From positions 1-64,000 of the forward strand of contig JAJEHN010000001.1 of assembly GCA_022823665.1 (NCBI GenBank): a stretch of DNA of 64,000 nucleotides, in the 5' to 3' direction. Of this stretch, positions 58,086 to 64,000 are shown piece after piece. The stretch comes from Thermoanaerobaculia bacterium. Lineage in GTDB: Bacteria > Acidobacteriota > Thermoanaerobaculia > Multivoradales > Multivoraceae. Position 1 is the stretch's first letter. Each line of letters opens with the position of its first letter. Below the pieces are notes generated by a model. The model ran no database searches. It was not told the origin of the DNA and saw only the letters and a list, made by a program, of their open reading frames with translations. A program made the translations under genes and the position numbers.

Positions 58086-59858
58086 ATGGGCCTTCTGCGC
58101 AGCCTCGTTCGCCCACGGTCCGGAACGAAGATCCGCGTCCGCGTTCTGATCAAGGGACGGATCGGCGCCGGCTGGCACGACGTCGACCGCACGTTCCGGC
58201 TCGCGCCCGGCGCGACGCTGGCCGAGCTGCTTCCGGCCGCCGACCGCGCCGGCGTACCGCTTTCCGAGGCGATCTCTCACTCGCCGCATCTGCGCGACAC
58301 GCTGATGATCAACGGCGAGCGCTGTCCGCTCGAGGACAACCGGGATCGCGAGCTCCACGAAGGCGACGAGATCTACCTGCTCGCTCCCGTTGCCGGCGGC
58401 AGCGGCGCCGCCTGGGCGCCGGACAGCTTCGAGGCTCGGCTGGACCGGGTGCTCCGGCGCGAGATCGCCGATTGCGAGCGCCTGGCCGCCATTGAGCGAC
58501 TCTCGGGCGGCGCCAGCCAGGAAACGTACAGACTGCGGATCGAAACGGAGGCCGGCGAGCGCCAGCTCGCCCTCCGGCGATCCCAGGGCGGCAAGGCGGA
58601 AGAAGCCAGGGCCGTCGAGCGGAGCGCGCCAGGCCTGCGGATCGAGGCGAAGCTGATGCAGGTCGCCCGCGAGAACGGCATCCCCGAACCCGAGGTCTTC
58701 TACGTCCTCGAGCCCGGCGACGAACTCGGGGCCGGCTTCGTCATGGAGTGGCTTGACGGCATCGCCCTCGGCGCGCGGATCGTCCGCTCCCCCGACCTCG
58801 CCGACGTGCGCCCCAGGCTGGCCCGGCAATGCGGCGAGATCCTGGGCCGGCTGCACACGATCGACCTGGAAGCCCACGGCCTCGACCGCGATCTGGCGAG
58901 CCTGGGCGCGTCGGACTTCATCGAGCAGACCCGCGGCCGCTACGAGGCCCTCGACACGCCGCAGCCGATGATCGACTTCACGGCGCGCTGGCTGATGGAG
59001 AACCTGCCGGATTCGCCGGACCGGACCCTGGTCCACAACGACTTCCGCAACGGCAACCTGATGGTCGACCAGACCGGCGTCAGCGCGGTGCTCGACTGGG
59101 AGATCGCCCACATCGGCGACCCGATGCGCGACCTGGGCTGGATCTGCACGAACTCCTGGCGCTACGGCGCGGGACCCGAGCTGCCCGTCGGAGGTTTCGG
59201 CACCTACGAAGACCTGTTCGCCGGCTACGAGGCGACCAGCGGCAAGACGGTCGACCTGAAGCGGGTGCAGTACTGGGAGGTATTCGGCTCCTTCTGGTGG
59301 GCCGTGTCGACCCTGGGCATGACCCAGCACTACCGTCAGGGGCTGGACCGCTCGGTCGAACGGGTCACGATCGGACGCCGCACAACCGAGTGCCAGGTCG
59401 ACTGCGTGAATCTCCTGATCCCGGGTCCGGTCGAACTGGTCGCCGCCCCCCGGCAACTCCCCGACCCGGACATGCCGCGGCTCGAGGAACTCGTCGGCGC
59501 GACCCGCGACTTCCTCCACGGTCAGGTGAGGGACGAGACCACCGGGCGCACCCGCTTCCATGCTCTGGTCGCCGGCAACGCGCTCGACATGGTCTACCGG
59601 GATCTCCACCTCGGCGCCGAACACCGACGACGCGAGCACGAGCGGCTGAGTCGCCTGCTCGAGGCCGACGGTGCGCTCCTCGAACTGCGATGGAAGCTCG
59701 TTCACGCCATCCGGGACCACCGGATCGCCCTCGACGACGGACGGCTCCAGGAGCACCTGCGGGCCACCGTCGTCAACCAGATCGCCATCGACCAGCCAAA
59801 GTACTCGGGGTTCAAGACCGCGGCCGCGCGGGCGGAACGAGGGACTCCGGGGCTATAG
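58086..59858 (+). CDS. Fusion: MoaD/ThiS-like sulfur carrier - ACAD10/11-type APH kinase - DUF6285-like domain
   Basis: 590 aa. Residues about 15-105 match a ubiquitin-like MoaD/ThiS fold: [49 protein letters not shown], with Gly-Gly at 104-105, the usual sulfur-carrier C-terminus. The frame then continues without a break into an aminoglycoside-phosphotransferase fold: [26 protein letters not shown], the catalytic loop HNDFRNGN (H317, D319) and [11 protein letters not shown] (D337). From about 455 a helical C-terminal domain follows ([36 protein letters not shown]), DUF6285-like. The start ATG is 22 nt after aor. A frameshift is unlikely because all three parts lie in one frame. Confidence 0.82.
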   Translation: MGLLRSLVRPRSGTKIRVRVLIKGRIGAGWHDVDRTFRLAPGATLAELLPAADRAGVPLSEAISHSPHLRDTLMINGERCPLEDNRDRELHEGDEIYLLAPVAGGSGAAWAPDSFEARLDRVLRREIADCERLAAIERLSGGASQETYRLRIETEAGERQLALRRSQGGKAEEARAVERSAPGLRIEAKLMQVARENGIPEPEVFYVLEPGDELGAGFVMEWLDGIALGARIVRSPDLADVRPRLARQCGEILGRLHTIDLEAHGLDRDLASLGASDFIEQTRGRYEALDTPQPMIDFTARWLMENLPDSPDRTLVHNDFRNGNLMVDQTGVSAVLDWEIAHIGDPMRDLGWICTNSWRYGAGPELPVGGFGTYEDLFAGYEATSGKTVDLKRVQYWEVFGSFWWAVSTLGMTQHYRQGLDRSVERVTIGRRTTECQVDCVNLLIPGPVELVAAPRQLPDPDMPRLEELVGATRDFLHGQVRDETTGRTRFHALVAGNALDMVYRDLHLGAEHRRREHERLSRLLEADGALLELRWKLVHAIRDHRIALDDGRLQEHLRATVVNQIAIDQPKYSGFKTAAARAERGTPGL

Positions 59859-59883
59859 TGACCCCGACCAAGGAGGATCGCCA

Positions 59884-60555
59884 ATGAACACGCAGACCTG
59901 CCATTCCGCCAGCCGCCGCCGGTCGTCGGAATCCGTACACGGTTGGCGCGCGGACGCGCCAACCGGGTTCCGCAGGACGGCAGCGGTGACGCTCGTCCTG
60001 GCTCTCGTCGCCGGTTCCCTCTCGGCTCAGCGGCAACGACGCGAAACCGGACCCAGGATTCCGCCGGCCGAGGGGGTCGAGAGCATCAACCTGATCCGAA
60101 CGCTCGCTCACCACGCCCCCCTGATGGAGGCCTGGGGACCGTTCGGGGGCTACATCCTGCGCGGCAGCACCCTTCCAGACCGGGACCGCGAGATCGTCAT
60201 CCTGCGCACCGCCTGGCTCAACGAGGCCGAGTACGAATGGGGGCATCACGCGCGCGCGGCCAGGGCCGCCGGGATGACGGACGAGGAGATCCGCAACGTA
60301 GCCGTGGGCGAGAACGCCGGTCCGTGGAGCAGCTTCGAGCGCTACCTGCTGCGCGCGGCGACCGAACTGCACCGGCGTTCGGCGATCTCGGAGCGGACCT
60401 GGGCCTTCCTGAAGGCGCGCTACAGCGATCAGCAGATGATCGACCTGATCTTCACGGTCGGCCAGTACCGGATGGTGTCGATGGCGCTCAGGAGCATCGG
60501 CGTCGAACTCGACGAGGGCCTGGAACCCTTCCCCGAGGGCGTGCCGCGGCGCTAA
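59884..60555 (+). CDS. Exported carboxymuconolactone decarboxylase-family (AhpD-like) protein
   Basis: 223 aa. An unusually long, basic, Ser-rich n-region is followed by a hydrophobic segment (AAVTLVLALVAGSLSAQ), which looks like a signal sequence or anchor. The CMD domain is recognised from APLMEAWGPFGGYILRGSTLPDRDREIVILRTAWLNEAEYEWGHHARAARAAG, here cited as YEWGHHARAARAAG, and GMTDEEIRNV. The CxxC pair of AhpD-type peroxidases is absent. Reaction unknown. AAGGAGG lies 7-8 bases before ATG 59884. It follows the fusion gene by 25 nt and converges with the LLM flavoenzyme gene (4-base overlap). Confidence 0.8.
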   Translation: MNTQTCHSASRRRSSESVHGWRADAPTGFRRTAAVTLVLALVAGSLSAQRQRRETGPRIPPAEGVESINLIRTLAHHAPLMEAWGPFGGYILRGSTLPDRDREIVILRTAWLNEAEYEWGHHARAARAAGMTDEEIRNVAVGENAGPWSSFERYLLRAATELHRRSAISERTWAFLKARYSDQQMIDLIFTVGQYRMVSMALRSIGVELDEGLEPFPEGVPRR

Positions 60556-61466
60556 CTCAGCCGTTCGCGGACTTCGGCGAGCCGGCCGATCGACCGCAGC
60601 ACTCTCGCCGGGTCCTGGACCAGGTGCCGCACGACGACCTCGTCGTACCCCATCTCGCCCAGCTCAGCGAACGAAGCAGCCGCGCGCGCCGCCTCGCCCA
60701 CGATCAGCGCCTCGCGGGGAAAGCCGCGATAGCCGCGCGAGATGATTCCCGCAGCCGCCTGATCCGCTTCCGCCGCCGTCTCGCCGACGTAGATATCCCG
60801 GCGGATCGCGCATGCGCCGACCGGCTTGCCGTTTCGCTCGCACGCTTCCCGGTAGAGGCGCAGTTGCTCGCGCGCCTCCGCGGGCGTCAACCCCGGGGCC
60901 GCCAGCCAGCCGTCACCCAGCCGCGCCGCCCGATCGATCGCCGGCGGCGCCGAGGCGCCGATCCAGACCTCGACCGGCTCCGACGGGCAGGGCGAGATGC
61001 GGGCCTCCCGAAGCCCGAAGCGATCGTTCCCATCGTCGGTGGTCACCGTCTCGCCGGCCCACAGCCGGCGCAGGATGGAGAGCGACTGCTCGAAGCGCGA
61101 CGGCCGCTGCCGGACCGGAACGCCCATCGCCTCGAACTGGTTGTCGGCCGGACCGATCGCGCACTGCAGGATGAACCGGCCCGTCATCACGCTGGCCAGG
61201 GTGCCGACCTGCTCGGCGACGATCAGCGGATGCCAGAGCGGCAGCAGGTAGAGGGCGCCGGCGGGCCGGTCGCCCCATTCGGCCAGCATCCGCCCCAGAA
61301 TCGCCGTGTTCTGGTAGTAGGGCAGCGGGGTTGCGTGGTGGTCGCCCACGAACAGCGCGTCGAGTCCGGCGTCCTGAGCCGCGCGCGCCCGGTCGATCAT
61401 CCTCCGGGCGCCCTCGCGCGGGTCCTCCACGTTGTATGCGCTCTGAACGGAAATACTGACCCGCAT
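60552..61466 (-). CDS. LLM-class flavin-dependent oxidoreductase (bacterial luciferase-like)
   Basis: 304 aa. TIM-barrel LLM motifs: RARAAQDAGLDALFVGDHHA (around residue 25-44), MTGRFILQCAIGPADNQFEAMGV, FEQSLSILRRLWAGETVT, VWIGASAPPAIDRAARLGDGWLAAPG and EALIVGEAARAAA. Such enzymes use reduced FMN or F420 in monooxygenation or reduction. The FDRF-type residues here do not decide which. The ribosome site GGGAGG is 7 bases before ATG 61466. No flavin reductase lies beside it. Confidence 0.9.
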   Translation of the reverse strand: MRVSISVQSAYNVEDPREGARRMIDRARAAQDAGLDALFVGDHHATPLPYYQNTAILGRMLAEWGDRPAGALYLLPLWHPLIVAEQVGTLASVMTGRFILQCAIGPADNQFEAMGVPVRQRPSRFEQSLSILRRLWAGETVTTDDGNDRFGLREARISPCPSEPVEVWIGASAPPAIDRAARLGDGWLAAPGLTPAEAREQLRLYREACERNGKPVGACAIRRDIYVGETAAEADQAAAGIISRGYRGFPREALIVGEAARAAASFAELGEMGYDEVVVRHLVQDPARVLRSIGRLAEVRERLS

Positions 61467-61625
61467 GGCTGAACCTCCCGGATCAATGTACAGCAGCGCG
61501 CAGGCTGCTACGATTCGCGCCGCAAGCTCAACGCCCAGAACCTGGCACGGAAGGAGTTCCCGGGGGCATGCCGGAATGCCGGCGCACCCGGCCCCGTCCG
61601 TGCGAACTGCCCAGGAATCCCCAAC

Positions 61626-61907
61626 ATGCCCGAACTGCTTCTCGCTACTGCCGCCTACCCCGCCGGGGGCCTGATCGCCGGTGTCGTCGGCGCCGGTTTC
61701 GGCATCCTCGTCGTCATCATCATCGCGGAGGGAGCGAGCGCCGAACCCGCGCCGCGGAGGATGATCCCGCTCTGGATGTGGATGGTCTTCTGGATCCCGC
61801 TCACCCTGATCCTGATCCTCACGGACATGCCGGGCTGGCTGCGCACAGCACTCTTCCTGATTCCGCTGGTGCTGACGGTCGGGCTGTTCAATCGGCGCGC
61901 AGCCTGA
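61626..61907 (+). CDS. Small three-helix membrane protein of unknown function
   Basis: 93 aa. Three hydrophobic stretches: GGLIAGVVGAGFGILVVIIIA, MWMVFWIPLTLILILT and TALFLIPLVLTVGLF. A CAGGAA element precedes ATG 61626 by about 9 bases. High helix density in one frame and a plausible start favour a real gene. No family is recognised. It lies alone between two minus-strand genes. Confidence 0.6.
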   Translation: MPELLLATAAYPAGGLIAGVVGAGFGILVVIIIAEGASAEPAPRRMIPLWMWMVFWIPLTLILILTDMPGWLRTALFLIPLVLTVGLFNRRAA

Positions 61908-61962
61908 CCGGTGCCATCCGCGACTGCGGCCGACGTCGCCTAGCGGCCCCGCGGCCGCGCCG

Positions 61963-62967
61963 CTACTTCAGGTGGCGGTCGAAGAAGTCGATCTCGGCGG
62001 CCATCGCCTTGTCGAGCCAGTCGCCGCTGTAGATGTCGTAGTGGCTCATCTCCCAGGCGTGGTACTCGACGGGGACACGGCCGGAGAGGACCTTGAAGAC
62101 CCGCTCGCCGTGCTCCCGGATGTCGAAGTAGTGCTCCTGCTTCGCGTCGATGATGATCGTGGGCGCGGTGATCAGGTGCGCGTCCTCGACGGGTGAGAAC
62201 TTCGCGAAACGCTCGTAGTACGGGCTGCCGGTCAGGCCCTCCGGCTGATCGGCGCCGACCGGCACCGGCTCGATCTCGCCGCGGGCGCGCTGAATCGCGG
62301 TCCGGTGGAGTCCCTTGAGACCGCCCGGTGCGGCGACCAGACCGGCTCGCTGGTCCATCGCGCCGACCTGCGCCGCGACCGCCTTCACGCGACGGTCGTG
62401 GGCCGCGCGCCAGATGACGTGGCCGCCGCCGAAGCTGGAGCCCCAGATCCCGATCCGCGACGCATCGGCGTGCGGTTCGCCCTCGACGAAGGTGATCGCG
62501 GCGTCGATGTCCTCCTGTTGGTCGAGCGGGTCGACGAGCTGGCGGATGGCCTGCGCCTTGACGGTCACATAGCCTTCCTCGTCCGGCTTCGGCATCTCGC
62601 CGCGGACGACCAGGCGGGAGTCGCTCTCGCCCCAGCCGCGGTAGTCGAAGGCCAGCACGAGGTAGCCGGCGGCGGCGAAGCGCGGCGCGATGCCGCGGTT
62701 CAGGTGGGCCTTCGTGCCGCCCCAGCCGTGACAGAGCACGATCGCCGGCAGCTTCTCGCCCTCGGCGGTCGCCTTCGGGTAGAACACGTCGCCGGCCAGA
62801 CGGGTGCCGTCGCTCCAGATCTCCACCGGCTTGCGCACGAGGGTCGGATACCCCTCGACGTCCATGAGTTCGCCGGCGCCGAGTACCGGCGCCGCGGCCA
62901 GCGCCGCGACCACGATTCCCGCCAGGGCCAGCCTGACCCCGTACCTCCTTGCAGACTCCATCTTCAT
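61963..62967 (-). CDS. Secreted alpha/beta hydrolase (dienelactone/X-Pro-type)
   Basis: 334 aa. The N-terminal ALAGIVVAALAAAPVLGAG signal peptide leads to a hydrolase domain: AIVLCHGWGGTKAHLNRGIAP, LVLAFDYRGWGESDSR, GIWGSSFGGGHVIW (nucleophile Ser), TIIIDAKQEHYFDI (acid) and YHAWEMSHYDIY (His). This layout resembles dienelactone-hydrolase and alpha/beta hydrolase family members of unknown substrate. It is divergent from the DUF5916 gene with a 95-bp shared promoter region. Confidence 0.85.
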   Translation of the reverse strand: MKMESARRYGVRLALAGIVVAALAAAPVLGAGELMDVEGYPTLVRKPVEIWSDGTRLAGDVFYPKATAEGEKLPAIVLCHGWGGTKAHLNRGIAPRFAAAGYLVLAFDYRGWGESDSRLVVRGEMPKPDEEGYVTVKAQAIRQLVDPLDQQEDIDAAITFVEGEPHADASRIGIWGSSFGGGHVIWRAAHDRRVKAVAAQVGAMDQRAGLVAAPGGLKGLHRTAIQRARGEIEPVPVGADQPEGLTGSPYYERFAKFSPVEDAHLITAPTIIIDAKQEHYFDIREHGERVFKVLSGRVPVEYHAWEMSHYDIYSGDWLDKAMAAEIDFFDRHLK

Positions 62968-63062
62968 CGCCGATCCTCCGCCAGCGTGTTCCCGTGTGCC
63001 TGCGCGGATGCTACAGGAGTCCGGCAGATACTGAGCCGCCGTTCAGAGTAGAGTCCCTTCCC

Positions 63063-64000
63063 GTGAAGAGAGTTCTCGCGGCATGGCTCGTCGCTATCCC
63101 GTCGCTGGGGGCCAGTGTGTCCGAAGGCCAGACCGACCGGCCCGCGGCGACGGCCCTGGCAATCGGAGAGGCGCCCCAGCTCGACGGCCGGGTTCTCGAC
63201 GATCCGGTCTGGCAGGCCGTCGTGCCCGCTTCCGGCACGACGCAGACCCGGCCCTTCGCCGGCGAGCCGGGCACGGAACGGACCGAGGTCCGCTTCGCCT
63301 ACACCGAGGACACTCTGTTCGTGGCGGTCGTCTGCCACGACCGGGAGCCCGAAGGGATCGTCATCTCGGACAGCCGCCGTGACGCGGCCCTGGACGAGAC
63401 GGACAGCTTTCAGGTCATCTTCGACACGTTCCGGGACGGTCGCAACGGCTTCGTCTTCGGCACGAATCCCGCCGGCATCGAGTACGACGGGCAGGTCCTC
63501 GAGGGCGGCTCGGGCGTGTTCAGCGGCATGGGCGGCGGAGGCCGCTTCCGGGGCGCCCTGTCCACCGGCTTCAACCTGAACTGGGACGGGGCCTGGACCG
63601 TCGCCACCGAGGTCGGCGAGTTCGGCTGGAGCGCCGAGTTCGCGATTCCCTTCCGCACCCTCCGCTATCCGCCCGAGGAGGTGCAGACCTGGGGCCTCAA
63701 CTTCCAGCGCAACATCGCGCGCCACCGGGAAGTCGCGTTCTGGTCCGAACTCGACCGGAACCACGACCTGGACAGACTGACCGACGCCGGTTCGCTCCAG
63801 GGCGTCGAGCCGCCGCCGCAACGCAACCTGAAGCTGATCCCCTACGCGATCGGCTCGAACCACGAACACGGCCAGGCCGGCATCGAGAACGAGTCCGACT
63901 CCGACCTCGGCGTCGACCTCAAGTACAGCGTGACGCCGAGCCTGACCCTCGACCTGACCTACAACACGGACTTCGCCCAGGTCGAGGTCGACGAGCAGCA
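63063..64000 (+). CDS. DUF5916-type exported protein with N-terminal CBM9-like domain (5' part, cut by window end)
   Basis: The open frame runs from GTG 63063 past the window end (312 codons seen, no stop). A signal peptide (VLAAWLVAIPSLGASVSEG) precedes LDGRVLDDPVWQAV, FAYTEDTLFVAVVCHD, DSFQVIFDTFRDGRNGFVF, WSAEFAIPFRTLRY and SVTPSLTLDLTYNTDFAQVE. These are typical of a CBM9-like sugar-binding domain followed by a DUF5916 outer-membrane beta barrel. Related proteins occur widely in Gram-negative phyla with surface polysaccharide or polymer use. The barrel lies beyond this window. GTG is the start that opens the signal peptide. Confidence 0.85.
   Translation, partial: MKRVLAAWLVAIPSLGASVSEGQTDRPAATALAIGEAPQLDGRVLDDPVWQAVVPASGTTQTRPFAGEPGTERTEVRFAYTEDTLFVAVVCHDREPEGIVISDSRRDAALDETDSFQVIFDTFRDGRNGFVFGTNPAGIEYDGQVLEGGSGVFSGMGGGGRFRGALSTGFNLNWDGAWTVATEVGEFGWSAEFAIPFRTLRYPPEEVQTWGLNFQRNIARHREVAFWSELDRNHDLDRLTDAGSLQGVEPPPQRNLKLIPYAIGSNHEHGQAGIENESDSDLGVDLKYSVTPSLTLDLTYNTDFAQVEVDEQ

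Noticed and set aside
61941..61965. TAGCGGC...GCCGCTA inverted repeat between two convergent genes
   Set aside because: A 7-bp stem in GC-rich DNA that touches the stop codon and has no T-run; too common by chance to call a terminator.

Overview
The window reads as one block of a chromosome from a high-GC, Gram-negative bacterium. An lpxB gene implies lipid A, and an S1 gene followed by an IHF-type gene, many secreted alpha/beta hydrolases and amidohydrolases, and a DUF5916-type outer-membrane protein fit an Acidobacteriota-like heterotroph. That placement is inference; no rRNA gene is present to test it. Coding density is very high, with many 1-4 nt start/stop overlaps. I saw no tRNA, rRNA, CRISPR array, transposase or integrase. 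Bases 1-100 are a perfect palindrome, probably a contig-end fold-back.

Layout. 0-7.5 kb: larC, radC, an agmatinase-family gene, and a thrC - AGCS symporter - DASS transporter operon. 7.6-12.5 kb, plus strand: a membrane-anchored pseudokinase, then two glycosyltransferases and a CPBP protease. 12.5-29.3 kb, minus strand: a long collinear run of three groups. In transcription order these are a surface-glycan group (LPLAT acyltransferase, a small ORF, three glycosyltransferases), thyA-folA-queG, and rpsA - IHF - two small membrane proteins - lpxB - yicC - gmk - rpoZ - coaBC - udg - a cystathionine-synthase-like gene. 29.4-36.8 kb, plus strand: a promoter/short ORF/hairpin unit, comM, an M23 peptidase, secA and guaB. 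36.8-44.4 kb, minus strand: M24 peptidase, thioredoxin, ribF, rimO, a VLCAD-like acyl-CoA dehydrogenase and an orphan hyuB.

Accessory part. 44.4-46.4 kb is a visibly lower-GC island with a two-gene restriction-modification system: a beta-class DNA methyltransferase overlapping a winged-helix/HNH-type nuclease. From 46.4 kb to the end the genes are catabolic and secreted: acyl-CoA ligase, secreted hydrolases, amidohydrolase, a four-CBS-domain protein, a beta-lactamase-fold lipoprotein, a second acyl-CoA dehydrogenase, a tungsten-type aldehyde ferredoxin oxidoreductase (AOR), a CMD-family protein, an LLM flavoenzyme and a truncated DUF5916 protein.

The most unusual gene is 58086-59858, directly after AOR. 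It encodes a MoaD/ThiS-like sulfur-carrier domain ending in Gly-Gly, fused in frame to an ACAD10/11-type aminoglycoside-phosphotransferase-fold kinase and a DUF6285-like C-terminal domain. It joins pterin-cofactor chemistry and acyl-CoA metabolism in one polypeptide.
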